Assembly (NCBI GenBank): GCA_025041175.1
Contig: JAKCFJ010000003.1
Location: 248,001-312,000 of the forward strand
Length of the DNA: 64,000 bases
Origin: Halobacteriales archaeon YIM A00010
Lineage (GTDB): Archaea > Halobacteriota > Halobacteria > Halobacteriales > Haloarculaceae
Reading direction: 5' to 3'
Position numbers and translations under genes: made by a program. The notes beneath the pieces are model-generated. The model searched no databases. It saw only the letters and a list, made by a program, of their open reading frames with translations, and was not told the DNA's origin. Of this stretch, positions 9,133-18,143 are shown one piece after another; positions within the stretch are counted from its first letter, which is position 1, and every line of letters starts with the position of its first letter.

Positions 9133-10836
9133 CTACGTATTTTCGTCCGGATTCTGAGCGATTTGAACCTTCAGCGTGTACGCGTGTCGAGTGTGCTCGC
9201 CGGTCGGTTTCGAGCTGGGCAGCTGTACGACAAGCTCATCATTCTCAACGTGCCAGTCGAGGAATCGGTTTCCGTTCCCCTGGCGGCCGCGCCCGACGCC
9301 GAGCATCTCGACCTTGAAACTGGGGTGCATATCGACGTGCTTTGGGATGTCGAGCCGTGCAGTGTCTTTTAACCATTCGAACATGATGGCATACACATTG
9401 TTGTATTTCGTCGTGTAGCGAACCTCCACACCGTGCGTTTTGTCTTCCGGCTCGACCCAGTAATCAGAGCCGAAGATAGCCTCGCCGTTCACATCAAGCC
9501 ACTTCCCCATCCCCTGCAGACGCTCCTTCTGAATCTCGGGGATGCGGCCGTTCTTCTTTGGCCCAACGTTCAAGAGCAGGTTCCCGTTCTTGCTGACGAT
9601 ATCGACGAACGACTGGACGAGTTCCTCCACCGAAAGGTGGTCTTCGGGTCCCTCCTGACGGTTGTATCCGAAGGAGTGGCCGATACCGCGGGTCGCCTCC
9701 CATTTGTGTTCGAGGATTCCGTCGTATGTCTCGTACTCGGGCGTGAAGAAGTCGCCGTGTTCGCCCCGAACTGACCCGAGGCGATCGTTTACGACCACCT
9801 CTTTGTCCCACTCCTCCAGTGCCGTGTTGTAGTAGTCGGCGACCAGCTCCTTCGAATCCCACCGTTCGGCCTCCGTTGTCCAGTCGCCGTCCCACCAGAG
9901 GATGTCCGGTTCGACGTGTTCCATCAGGTCGTACCAACGTTCTTGCCACTCTTCGACGAACTCCGGATCGGGCCCCTCGGATGCACTGTAGTGGGGGTGC
10001 CCGTATAGCCCCGAGTATCGCGGATCGTAGTAGTTCAACATCCGGTGGTACGATGCTGCGAACTTCATCTCCCGCTCGCGGACAGATTCACTCAATTCTT
10101 TAATGATATCCCGCTCGGGGCCCATCTGGGCAGCGTTCCACTCCGTCTGATCCGTGTCCCACATCGCGAATCCATCGTGGTGCTCTCCGACCGGGATAAC
10201 GTAGCCCGCGCCGACCTCCTCAAAGAGATCAGCCCATTCGTCGGGATCCCACTCGGCAGCGTCGAAGTTCTCGGGCGCATCCGTCTCGTCCGTCTCTCTG
10301 ATGAAGTCTTTGTACTCGAACGTGGGTAGGTCGTTGTCCTTCCCGTCGTCTGGCACGGGGTCTCCGTAGTGCTCTTTGTGGTATTCGTTGGTCGGTGACC
10401 CGTCGGAGTGCGTGTAGTTCGGGTACCATTCGGCGTATTCGCCAACTTCGCCCCACCCAGGTACGGAGTATGGACCCCAGTGGATGAATATCCCGAGTTT
10501 CGCGTCGTCGAACCAGTCGGGTACCTCGTGCTGTTCGAGTGAATCCCACGTTGGGTCATACGTCTCCGGTTCGCCGCCGGTTGCCTCAGTGTATTTTCCT
10601 GATGCGCCTGCAGCGCCACCCGCTACCGAAAGCGCAGCGAGCGAACTAGTTGCTTTGATTACATCACGTCGGTTCAGACAGGACTGGGCCCCATCTGCAT
10701 CTTGCTCGTCGCTACAGTGCCCGAGGTCGCCACTGCTACAGAAACCGTGATCATCCCTGTCCAGTTCGGCTGCAGATTTGTTATCCTGTTCGCCAGCATC
10801 GGTTGAGGACGCATCTTGATTATCGGCTGGCATCAC
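9133..10836 (-). CDS. Tat-exported alpha-L-fucosidase (GH29)
   Basis: Secreted enzyme releasing L-fucose from fucosylated glycans. A long acidic, Cys-containing N-terminal segment precedes a Tat signal (LNRRDVIKA near residue 53, then an Ala-rich stretch). The GH29 barrel follows, with IFIHWGPYSVPGW, the HHDGFAMWDT strand, and DILWWDGDW, whose Asp at about residue 316 matches the family nucleophile. KNGNLLLNVGPKKNGRIP is another GH29 hallmark. The unusually long pre-signal region (about 50 residues) may mean the true start is further in. It is followed by an MFS gene on the same strand and divergent from the GH3 gene. Confidence 0.92.
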   Translation of the reverse strand: MMPADNQDASSTDAGEQDNKSAAELDRDDHGFCSSGDLGHCSDEQDADGAQSCLNRRDVIKATSSLAALSVAGGAAGASGKYTEATGGEPETYDPTWDSLEQHEVPDWFDDAKLGIFIHWGPYSVPGWGEVGEYAEWYPNYTHSDGSPTNEYHKEHYGDPVPDDGKDNDLPTFEYKDFIRETDETDAPENFDAAEWDPDEWADLFEEVGAGYVIPVGEHHDGFAMWDTDQTEWNAAQMGPERDIIKELSESVREREMKFAASYHRMLNYYDPRYSGLYGHPHYSASEGPDPEFVEEWQERWYDLMEHVEPDILWWDGDWTTEAERWDSKELVADYYNTALEEWDKEVVVNDRLGSVRGEHGDFFTPEYETYDGILEHKWEATRGIGHSFGYNRQEGPEDHLSVEELVQSFVDIVSKNGNLLLNVGPKKNGRIPEIQKERLQGMGKWLDVNGEAIFGSDYWVEPEDKTHGVEVRYTTKYNNVYAIMFEWLKDTARLDIPKHVDMHPSFKVEMLGVGRGRQGNGNRFLDWHVENDELVVQLPSSKPTGEHTRHAYTLKVQIAQNPDENT

Positions 10837-11058
10837 AATTTATTTAATCAACCAACAATAAATCAATGTTTGCATATGGTAAGAGTATTAATTATTGGAT
10901 CCGATATGGTATTATCTAGGTGGCGAAATTACTCCAATTTTATTACCAATATCCAATATTGATCTTAACAAATAAAATTACGATTTGGTAAAAGAAAATT
11001 CCAAATCTTAGCATTGTCTTTTCACTTTGACTTCACTCATCAACTATTAATGACGGGC

Positions 11059-11066
11059 TTTTATAG
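11059..11066 (+). promoter_or_regulatory. TATA box of the GH3 gene
   Basis: TTTTATAG lies 23-30 bases before the ATG at 11089, the spacing expected for a leaderless haloarchaeal transcript. The AT-rich space between 10837 and 11088 must also hold the promoter of the divergent fucosidase gene; TTAAATAAA just beyond the fucosidase start is a candidate on the other strand. Confidence 0.6.
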
Positions 11067-11088
11067 GAATATATAACAAATTCGTACC

Positions 11089-12843
11089 ATGGTGAATGAT
11101 AGCAGGAACAACGACAGTACAGGTTCCAGATATTCAGACACATCGCGCCGTAAATTCATACAGACCGTTGGAGCTACGGGTTGGCTTCTCGGTGCTAGTG
11201 GACTTGTGAGCGGGGAAAACGCTCGGCGTTGGCCTCCACACGGATCTTGTAATGGGATCGTTCAAAGCCATTTAGCTCGGATGACTGACCGAGAAAAAAT
11301 CGGTCAAATGCTCCTAACAGATCCCTTTACGATGGATGCAAGTCCTGTTGAAAACGATAGGAAAGCAATACAGGATCTACACATTGGTACCATTGGTGGA
11401 CCCAACACGACGAGAGAAAACGCCGAACGTACAGCAACGTTTGCGAATACGGTCCAAAAGATTGCCACTGAGGCTGATCTTGGCATCCCCCTGTTGATAA
11501 ACGCGGACATGGAGTACGGTGTTGGACAGAAATTAGACACAGCAACCGAGTTCCCTCAGCAGATGGGAATCGGGGCGACCCGTTCAACCGACCATGCAAC
11601 AGACGCCGCTCGAATTACTGCCCGAGAAGCGCGAGCGATGGGTATTCACTGGAATAATTCCCCAGTAGCGGACGTTAACACGAATTCTGACAACCCGATT
11701 ATCGGATGGCGCTCGTTTGGAGAACGAACGGCCCTGTGTTCGGATTTGATCTCTCCACAGATACACGGATATCAGGGTAATGGCGTCATCGCGTCACCAA
11801 AACATTTCCCGGGCCACGGTGATACCTCGACTGATTCACACACGGGCTTACCCGCCGTTACGTACGATCGAGAGACGCTCGAAGAGACACATCTCCCCCC
11901 GTTCCAAGCTGCGTTCGATGCAGGTGCTGACGCGCTTATGACTGCACATATCATCGTTGAGGCAGTCGATCCTGAACTCCCCGCTACGTTGTCTCGACCC
12001 GTTCTCACGGACTTACTGCGTGACCAGATGGGTTTTGATGGCGTAGTTGTCACCGATTCGATGACAATGGACGCGATCACCGACAGGTGGGGCGACGAAG
12101 AAGCGGCACTCCTGGCTGCACAAGCAGGGGCTGACGTACTGATGATTCGGTCTTCCTACGAGGTGTTAGAGGGGATAGCTGACACGTTATACGAGGCCCT
12201 CCAGTCCGGGGACCTCTCGCGCGAACGCGTCGAGGAATCTGCCCGTCGGGTTTTGGCGCTCAAATGCAAGTACGGCATTGGAATTCGATCGAACCAAGAT
12301 CCATTCGTCGAACCAGAGACGGCAACAAACATCGCGGGCCATGACAAACATCAGAATAAATCTCATGAAATAGCACAGGATTCGATCACGCTCGTTGAAA
12401 ATGACGGCAGTTTACCGCTCAGTAGGGATTCCGCGTCTACAACTCTAGTTACGGGAATCTGGGACAAACAGATCTCGGAGACAGTGGAGATGAGTAGTAA
12501 CGATACCGTCACTCGAGTAGAACCGGAAAACGCAGTCGAACACGCCCCAGAGGCCGATCGAATCATCGTTAGTTCGGATGGGAACAGTGATTTGATCAAC
12601 AGCCTCCGTCCCACTTCGACGCCAGTCATTGCAATTGAGTCCGGCATGCCGTACGATATCGCAGAATACGCTGGCGTGAACGCAGCTCTGGCTGTCTACA
12701 ATACGGTGTTCCCATGGGCACGTGAAGACAATCACGGCACTATCGAAGCCGCTGTTGAGTGTATTTTCGGCGTAGATCCCCAGGGGAAGCTCCCCGTTAC
12801 AATCGACGACCGGCGCCCATACGGTCATGGACTGAGTTATTGA
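11089..12843 (+). CDS. Tat-exported beta-N-acetylhexosaminidase (GH3)
   Basis: Secreted exo-enzyme expected to release GlcNAc from chito-oligosaccharides. It has a Tat signal (SRRKFIQT at about 20) and a GH3 barrel with the NagZ-type loop KHFPGHGDTSTDSH starting at about residue 238, whose His-Asp pair acts as acid/base. The nucleophile Asp is at about 323 in VVTDSMTMDAI. A C-terminal alpha/beta domain follows, giving 584 residues. Base composition is visibly less GC-rich than the chitinases, which hints at separate acquisition. Divergent from the fucosidase. Together with the GH18 enzymes it would complete chitin breakdown to monosaccharide. Confidence 0.9.
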   Translation: MVNDSRNNDSTGSRYSDTSRRKFIQTVGATGWLLGASGLVSGENARRWPPHGSCNGIVQSHLARMTDREKIGQMLLTDPFTMDASPVENDRKAIQDLHIGTIGGPNTTRENAERTATFANTVQKIATEADLGIPLLINADMEYGVGQKLDTATEFPQQMGIGATRSTDHATDAARITAREARAMGIHWNNSPVADVNTNSDNPIIGWRSFGERTALCSDLISPQIHGYQGNGVIASPKHFPGHGDTSTDSHTGLPAVTYDRETLEETHLPPFQAAFDAGADALMTAHIIVEAVDPELPATLSRPVLTDLLRDQMGFDGVVVTDSMTMDAITDRWGDEEAALLAAQAGADVLMIRSSYEVLEGIADTLYEALQSGDLSRERVEESARRVLALKCKYGIGIRSNQDPFVEPETATNIAGHDKHQNKSHEIAQDSITLVENDGSLPLSRDSASTTLVTGIWDKQISETVEMSSNDTVTRVEPENAVEHAPEADRIIVSSDGNSDLINSLRPTSTPVIAIESGMPYDIAEYAGVNAALAVYNTVFPWAREDNHGTIEAAVECIFGVDPQGKLPVTIDDRRPYGHGLSY

Positions 12844-12895
12844 GTGGATTCGCAAATTAGTGGTATGTAACAGAAACTTCGATGTCCCGTCTCCA

Positions 12896-12916
12896 GCACA
12901 TCGCTCCGCGATGTGC
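12896..12916 (+). terminator. Strong hairpin after the GH3 gene
   Basis: Perfect 9-bp inverted repeat GCACATCGC / GCGATGTGC with a 3-base loop, 53 bases past the GH3 stop codon. No clear T-run follows, so it may stabilise the transcript end rather than terminate. The rest of the 12844-13245 gap shows no gene. Confidence 0.4.
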
Positions 12917-13245
12917 GCAGCCGTGAGGCACTCACCTTGTATATCTGTAGATATCCCTCCCCCCTCCTCGTAAACACCGTTTCCGCCGTCTGAGCCACAT
13001 TCTCCGACAGGATAAAACACATCGATAGAGGGGCGTCTCTCCTCTCGCCAGACTACAGCCCGTCAGCCTGGTTGATGAACGCCATCCACTCCGCAGTTGA
13101 CTATCACCCACGCTTCGAAGAGCCTGTGAGTAGATAGAAATGAACGGGGGCTCGCCAGGTTACGTGTGCTGAGTGCGAAGCAATCACCCGAACAAACCCC
13201 ATACAACCATTGATGGTGTAGCGTGTCATACAGTGACGATGAACG

Positions 13246-13794
13246 ATGACTGTTGCTACAGACAAACAACCTACTCTCCAAGACGACAGCAAGAGCACAA
13301 TCAAGACCATCCTGAAAACAGCGATTTTCACAGTTCTTATCCCAGGAACGGTCGTTGGGGTCATCCCCCGATGGCTGTCCCGTCGTGATCGAAAATCCCG
13401 TCCAAGCGATTCCAGGGGTGCGCAGATAGCGGGTAGCATTTCGCTCGTCGTAGGAGTGCTACTGTACATTCACACCGCATGGCGGTTTGCGGAGGAAGGG
13501 AGAGGAACCCCCTCACCGACCCACGAGCCGGAACAGCTCGTTACGGGCGGCATCTACGCGTACATTCGAAATCCGATGTACGTCGCGGTTCTTCTTTGTA
13601 TTGGGGGACAAGCGCTTCTCTATCGCTCGAAACGTGTTCTCTTGTACGGCTTTGCCGGTTGGCTCATCTCCGATGCGTGGATCACTGTGTATGAGGAACC
13701 ACACTTGACGAACAAACACGGCGAGGTGTACGAACAGTACTGCGAACGCGTCCCCCGATGGATCCCACAGCTACATTCGGTCGATGATGGGTGA
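13246..13794 (+). CDS. Isoprenylcysteine/phospholipid methyltransferase-like membrane protein
   Basis: Integral membrane protein of 182 residues related to the ICMT/PEMT methyltransferase superfamily. It has a hydrophobic N-terminal half, then the family motif YIRNPMYVAV at about 104, two more hydrophobic segments, and the C-terminal EEPHL...Y..Y..RVPRWIP pattern used for S-adenosylmethionine binding. The methyl acceptor cannot be told from sequence. It stands between two unrelated-looking loci and is followed after 68 bp by another membrane protein on the same strand. Confidence 0.75.
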   Translation: MTVATDKQPTLQDDSKSTIKTILKTAIFTVLIPGTVVGVIPRWLSRRDRKSRPSDSRGAQIAGSISLVVGVLLYIHTAWRFAEEGRGTPSPTHEPEQLVTGGIYAYIRNPMYVAVLLCIGGQALLYRSKRVLLYGFAGWLISDAWITVYEEPHLTNKHGEVYEQYCERVPRWIPQLHSVDDG

Positions 13795-13862
13795 ACTGGG
13801 CGTATCGAGGCACTCATCACCGACGAATCCTTTTGCAACTCAGGGTCGTATCCTGTACTGTG

Positions 13863-14438
13863 ATGAGCGCCCACTCAGAGAGTTCGAGCGAGCACGGCAT
13901 CGGAAGTGGCTTGAACTGGTTGATCGGTGGTGCTGTCGGTGGCATTGTGGGGTCGTTGCTCTTCGGCGGGCTGCTATGGGTGATCGATCCGGACATCGTG
14001 ACCGAGACCATTCCAGCGATCTACGGGCTGCCCCCGGCGGCTCCGGTCGGGTGGGTGTTCCACCTGATACACGGTCTGGTTCTCGGCGTCCTCTTTGGCT
14101 TTCTCGTCTCCCGCCCCGTGATCGGTGGTACTCTCACTGCAGACGCCGAGACCGACTTCATCGATGCCATGAGGCCTGGGGTGCGGCTCACTGCCGCTGG
14201 GATAATTTATGGTCTCGCAGTTTGGACCGCCCTGCCGGTGATCGCCCTGTCGATCTGGGGGACCATTGGCGGAGTGGGCGATCCCGCGTTTCCGGCGACC
14301 GCCCTCGAAAGCCTCGTCGGCCACCTGCTCTACGGGCTCCTTCTCGGAGCGCTCTTTTCGGTTTTTGTCGGGATAGCACCGGATAGACGGGGGGCCGAAG
14401 ACTCCGTTCGAAGTGATTCCGATTCGTTTCAGGAGTAG
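13863..14438 (+). CDS. Hypothetical four- to five-helix membrane protein
   Basis: Membrane protein of about 191 residues with Gly-rich helices (GGAVGGIVGSLLFGGLLW, then VFHLIHGLVLGVLFGFLV and two more near the end). I chose the ATG at 13863 because the longer upstream extension overlaps the previous gene and is basic and unlike a haloarchaeal N-terminus, while a TATA-like CTTTTGC lies about 30 bases before 13863. I do not recognise a function. The helix pattern with His in the second helix resembles small haloarchaeal integral proteins of unknown role. Confidence 0.7.
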   Translation: MSAHSESSSEHGIGSGLNWLIGGAVGGIVGSLLFGGLLWVIDPDIVTETIPAIYGLPPAAPVGWVFHLIHGLVLGVLFGFLVSRPVIGGTLTADAETDFIDAMRPGVRLTAAGIIYGLAVWTALPVIALSIWGTIGGVGDPAFPATALESLVGHLLYGLLLGALFSVFVGIAPDRRGAEDSVRSDSDSFQE

Positions 14439-14456
14439 CGCAGGCGTAGATTCCTG

Positions 14457-14561
14457 ATACTGTCGGTCATGGTCCGTCGAACACGCAGTTACTCTTCACC
14501 ACGCGTCCCAGATTCAGTACACAGACCACCGTAGACGTCACGTCATTATGACCGACAGTAT
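14457..14561. mobile_element. MITE-like element, type A copy 1
   Basis: A 105-bp segment bounded by perfect 14-bp inverted repeats ATACTGTCGGTCAT and ATGACCGACAGTAT, with no coding capacity. The same ends bound a 109-bp segment at 49296-49404. No intact transposase with these ends is present. It lies between a membrane-protein gene and the RNA polymerase epsilon gene, about 145 bp before the latter's start. Target duplication is not obvious. Confidence 0.65.
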
Positions 14562-14705
14562 GAATCCCCTCGATCACCACCGAGATAGCGCTGATCCTTT
14601 AAGTGGTTCTGGCGATAAAGTAGAGATATAGACGAGGTTCAGTTCTCCGTGGGTCGCTCCGTGCGAGCCATATCATTTACTGACGCCCAGCGACTACGAC
14701 CTAGT

Positions 14706-15425
14706 ATGGCAGATAACGGGCATTCGTCCCCGTCATCGATCGCGGACGCAGACAGCGGGGATTCACCAACCGAGCAGCCGAGTGAGGCTCCTCTGAGCCG
14801 TCGTCCCGGCGATGGGGCCGTCTCCCGGGCCGCTCTTCAGCGCGACGAGACGGTGCGCCGGTGGGGACTGGTCACGCCGAGTGCAACCCGGATCGGGCGG
14901 GCAGAGGATCCGACCAACGATCTGTCCGAGAACGTGCGCCGCCTGCACGAGGAGCGCCACTCAGCGATGGCGGGGTACAGCGAACGAGCCCATCGCCTCG
15001 ACAAACTCCGCATTACCCACGCCCTCTGCACCGAACTTGCAGTGACTCCCTGGCAGCGCGATCGGGCCATCGGCATCATGGTCGACCTCGATCTCACGGC
15101 GTTTGGCAGCCAGCGCGCCATCCCGACCGTCGCGCTGGTCGTGATCCGCCACGTCGTCGATCGCGCGCGCGAACACTACCTCGGGCTGCACGACGAAGAC
15201 TGGCTCCACCAGCACTCACCCGAGCGCCTCGCCGAACTGTACGAGCAGTTTCACTCGATCACCGACGACGACCACTTTCAGACGCTCTGTGAGCAGTGTA
15301 ATCTTGATACGACCAGCCTCAACCGCCTCCGGCGCGTGCTAACCGACCAGATCGACGCCCAGGAGCTGACGGGGGCGGTGTATGGCCGGACGCCTGCCCG
15401 CGATCCTGCCCTGCCAAGCCTGTAA
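14706..15425 (+). CDS. Haloarchaeal DNA-directed RNA polymerase 'epsilon' protein
   Basis: Protein of 239 residues matching the haloarchaeal family annotated as RNA polymerase subunit epsilon, judged from remembered conserved blocks: RRWGLVTPSATRIGR at about 56, RLDKLRITHALC, the central LTAFGSQRAIPTVALVVIRH, YLGLHDEDW, and the terminal YGRTPARDPALPS. A disordered acidic N-terminus of about 50 residues precedes the conserved part. The ATG at 14706 is preferred over an earlier one because the conserved family begins with a short acidic leader and a weak TATA-like element sits about 30 bases upstream. A role in transcription is from family annotation, not from visible motifs. Confidence 0.6.
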   Translation: MADNGHSSPSSIADADSGDSPTEQPSEAPLSRRPGDGAVSRAALQRDETVRRWGLVTPSATRIGRAEDPTNDLSENVRRLHEERHSAMAGYSERAHRLDKLRITHALCTELAVTPWQRDRAIGIMVDLDLTAFGSQRAIPTVALVVIRHVVDRAREHYLGLHDEDWLHQHSPERLAELYEQFHSITDDDHFQTLCEQCNLDTTSLNRLRRVLTDQIDAQELTGAVYGRTPARDPALPSL

Positions 15426-15533
15426 CCGAATTTCACCTTCGAGGCGCTCCGAGAGCAGATCAACCAGTGGTCACTGGATGAAACCAACCTCTACCTAGAG
15501 GATTTATCACAGGAGGCGATAATGAAGCGGTAA
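15426..15533 (+). pseudogene. 35-codon coding remnant directly after the epsilon stop codon
   Basis: Immediately after the TAA of the preceding gene, and in the same frame, 35 codons read as a plausible helical protein end containing FEALREQINQWSLDE and LYLEDLSQEAIMKR before a TAA. There is no start codon of its own. It looks like the 3' end of another gene fused by a past rearrangement, or a former C-terminal extension. The family is not recognised. Confidence 0.35.
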
Positions 15534-15535
15534 TC

Positions 15536-16129
15536 GTGGCGACTACCACGCATTCAGCTCAATCCGTTCGGGGAGTAGCGGTCACTATCGTCATCGCCGC
15601 TATTTTCGGGTTGTTTTGGGGTTTCACCGGTACTGCTGGCTTACCACCACCGTTCGAACTACTGGGGAGAAGTCTTCTTCTCGTCATTACCCTCGCGTTG
15701 TTTGCTGTCGCTTTCGGCTTCCTGCGTCGTGCGAGACGACTCCCATCAGCGAACGGTGAGAATGCAGTCAATCCATTTCGGACCCGTGCCTACAGGATCT
15801 CGGTGTTGCTGATGGCAATTGCCATCCCGATTACGAACCTCATTCTGAGAAATATTGGCTTTGAGGACGCTCTCGTTCCGATCATTGCGATCATTGTCGG
15901 TCTCCATTTCTTTGGTCTCGTTCGCGCGTTCGACTCGCAACGGTTTGCACTCATCGGCGGAGCGATGTGTCTCGTGGGAGTGGTCGCTCTCGGGCTTCCG
16001 GTTCATCTGAGCCACAACACGGGAGCCTCGTTTCCGGTTCGAGAGACCGTCGTCGGTGTCGGCTGTGCGCTCATCCTGTGGGGCGGTGCCCTCGGAACCG
16101 TACTCTCGACGTGGCAAAACATGAGATAG
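15536..16129 (+). CDS. Hypothetical six-helix membrane protein
   Basis: Membrane protein of 197 residues with about six hydrophobic segments (VTIVIAAIFGLFWGF, LLLVITLALFAVAFGFL, ISVLLMAIAIPITNLIL, VPIIAIIVGLHFFGLV, MCLVGVVALGLPVHL and a last one near 175). It begins with GTG at 15536; AGGAGG lies about 20 bases before, further than ideal. No charged catalytic motif stands out. Short distances to both neighbours do not reveal a role. Confidence 0.7.
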   Translation: MATTTHSAQSVRGVAVTIVIAAIFGLFWGFTGTAGLPPPFELLGRSLLLVITLALFAVAFGFLRRARRLPSANGENAVNPFRTRAYRISVLLMAIAIPITNLILRNIGFEDALVPIIAIIVGLHFFGLVRAFDSQRFALIGGAMCLVGVVALGLPVHLSHNTGASFPVRETVVGVGCALILWGGALGTVLSTWQNMR

Positions 16130-16192
16130 GGTCGCGTCACTCCGAGTGAAATCGGGAGAACGTCACAGCAGACGGTCACTGAAGTCCTTGAC

Positions 16193-16348
16193 TACTGACG
16201 CCCTCCGATTACTGACGCTCTTACTGACGCGGTCCGGACGGTCACTGACGATCGTCGTCAGTGAGCAAAGCTGGTCTCCCCTACCCTCACCGTTTTAAAC
16301 TAGTATACTAGCATTGAATACAAGGAAATCTGTCTATACTCGTCAGTA
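16193..16348. repeat. Iteron-like (T/C)ACTGACG repeat field with palindrome
   Basis: TACTGACGC occurs at 16193-16201, 16210-16218 and 16222-16230, CACTGACGA at 16243-16251, and inverted copies CGTCAGTG at 16256-16263 and CGTCAGTA at 16341-16348. Between them is a perfect 12-bp palindrome CTAGTATACTAG at 16300-16311 inside an AT-rich stretch. The layout resembles a binding-site cluster or replication origin iterons. It occupies the gap downstream of the coiled-coil gene. Confidence 0.5.
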
Positions 16349-16441
16349 CTACATCCGCATTATTCGACGCGTTGTGGTTGGTTTTTGTTTGGTTTCCTAG
16401 ATTAATGGGTCCCGATGGGGGAAGTACTGACACTCATGGGG

Positions 16442-17506
16442 TCACCCACCGGTTTTGCGTCTGACGACGCGCGTCAGAAAGTCCTCGTCGCCGACGAGGA
16501 TCTTGCCCAGGCGGTCGTGTTTTTTGAATTCGATGCGGCCATTGGACAACTCCTCCAATTTTTCACAGGCTCGATAAACCTGTTTCCAGGCGAGGCTTTC
16601 GCCGGTGGCGGTACTCAACAGCATCTTGAGGTTATCTTTGATGACTCGGCCGGCCCGAGCTGAGTCAGCCCACGTGGGGAAATGGGCGGCGATGGACATC
16701 GCGCGCTGAACGGATCTGGTGGGAGTGATGCCGGATTTGTGTGGATCCTCGATGACGCGTTCGAGAGGGGTCTGTAGCCGTGGTTCTGGTGGGTGTTCGT
16801 CCTCGGCGTGTTCCTGGTCGGCTGGGGCTTGTTCGGCGGCTTCGTGGACGGCTTCTTTGGCGAACTGACGGATATCGGCTTTGTCCTTCTCGTTGGTCTC
16901 TCGATAGCTGGTGAACTCCTCGTCGAGGGTGGTGGTTTTGTTTCGGAGGGCGTCGACGAGAGCGGTGGTTTCCGCGAGTTCGGTTTCGAGGTTCGTGAGA
17001 CGGTGGTCGAGGGTGCTGTCGTCGTCAGTGTGGGCTTTACTCACCCCGTTGCCCCCATCGATGCCCTCGCCGGCGATGATCGCCTCCTTTCCGTCGATGA
17101 TCTCCTCTTGGTTTTCGATGATCGTTCGTTGTCCCTCGGTGATGTCCTCCAATCGGTCGATCCGTTCGTCTTTGTTCTCGATCACCGTCGCTTGGGTTTC
17201 GACCGTGTCCTCGAGATCGCTGAGGTGGTCGGTGACGCGTTGGTGGGAGTCGTCGGTCCAAACGAGGCGCTCCATCCGCTCGATGGTGTCCTCCTGCTGG
17301 TCGACGGTCTCCTCCAACTGCTCGATCTGTCCCGCCAACTCCTCGATAACGCCGATGAGTGTCTTGGGATCGACCGCGCCGTCAGTGGTGAGCTGTGCAA
17401 CCTGATAGTCGGTGGAGCTAAGTGCCCCGGAGTTCTTCCTGCTCATGGTTGAGAGCTTGCTCATAGTCGAGGACTCTTCGACCATCCTCGGACGTGCAAA
17501 GGACAC
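16442..17506 (-). CDS. Long coiled-coil protein with conserved C-terminal domain
   Basis: Protein of up to 354 residues. The middle (about 45-140 and 165-215) is rich in Glu, Asp, Gln and Leu with heptad-like spacing (IGVIEELAGQIEQLEETV, then repeated IENQEEIIDG-type units), predicting extended coiled coil. An acidic linker precedes a compact C-terminal domain of about 100 residues (SVQRAMSIAAHFPTWADS, WKQVYRACEKLEELS). No known enzyme motif. The listed start is a GTG at 17506; ATG codons at 17464 and 17446 are also possible. The adjoining repeat field suggests a DNA-associated or plasmid/provirus-derived function, which is inference only. Confidence 0.65.
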   Translation of the reverse strand: MSFARPRMVEESSTMSKLSTMSRKNSGALSSTDYQVAQLTTDGAVDPKTLIGVIEELAGQIEQLEETVDQQEDTIERMERLVWTDDSHQRVTDHLSDLEDTVETQATVIENKDERIDRLEDITEGQRTIIENQEEIIDGKEAIIAGEGIDGGNGVSKAHTDDDSTLDHRLTNLETELAETTALVDALRNKTTTLDEEFTSYRETNEKDKADIRQFAKEAVHEAAEQAPADQEHAEDEHPPEPRLQTPLERVIEDPHKSGITPTRSVQRAMSIAAHFPTWADSARAGRVIKDNLKMLLSTATGESLAWKQVYRACEKLEELSNGRIEFKKHDRLGKILVGDEDFLTRVVRRKTGG

Positions 17507-18143
17507 GTGTGGGGGACCGGTTCGGTTTTCCCGGTTTGCCTCAACTTGGATAGTCGCGCGTTTGCTGTTGCGTATGATACCACATACCTTCTATATAATA
17601 CTCACGACATTGGAGCGTAGCTGTCGGACAATCATTCATTACTAGTGATGATTCTCCGCGTCGTCAGATCGGGTTGTTTCGATCTTTAATCGGAATAACC
17701 ATCCGTTCCGGAATCAATTATAGATTCAGTTAGGAATAGCCTGTCAGACAGCGTGGCATGCTATAGTAATACTCTTGGTGATATGAATGATCGAGACAAG
17801 AACTCTTCGCTTTCTCAAACTGTCTAACTAGACAGTACCTTCTCGGGTCGATTGTTATTTTGTTGGGATTGATCCCGGTTGTCGTTGAGATTGTCTGAGT
17901 AGACACCTCGGAATCAGATGCTGCTCGGTCGCCGGTGGCGGGCTGGAGTGCGAGATAGTCTGCCACATCGCTGGCGTCGACGTTTGCATTCCGCTGGGTG
18001 GGTTAACCGACACAGTCGATTCATGGGTTCATGTCAGGTGTGGATTTGGGTGATGAGGTGATCGGCTGTCGGGAGACACGCCACGAACCGATTCGGCGTA
18101 GGAACGACCGGTGATGGGTCTTCCTGTCGCTGCTATGCAAATT
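17507..18143. other. Intergenic region, no convincing gene
   Basis: About 640 bp with lower GC and scattered stops. A 78-codon minus-strand frame at 17730-17966 has no support. No repeats or tRNA-like structures were seen. Confidence 0.45.

Noticed and set aside
16793-17452. Long rightward frame opposite the coiled-coil gene
   Set aside because: Its Val/Gly/Phe-rich translation mirrors the acidic coiled-coil codons on the other strand; a shadow frame typical of GC-rich haloarchaeal genes.
17730-17966. 78-codon minus-strand frame
   Set aside because: No recognisable domain, no promoter or ribosome site, and composition changes midway; judged chance or relic.
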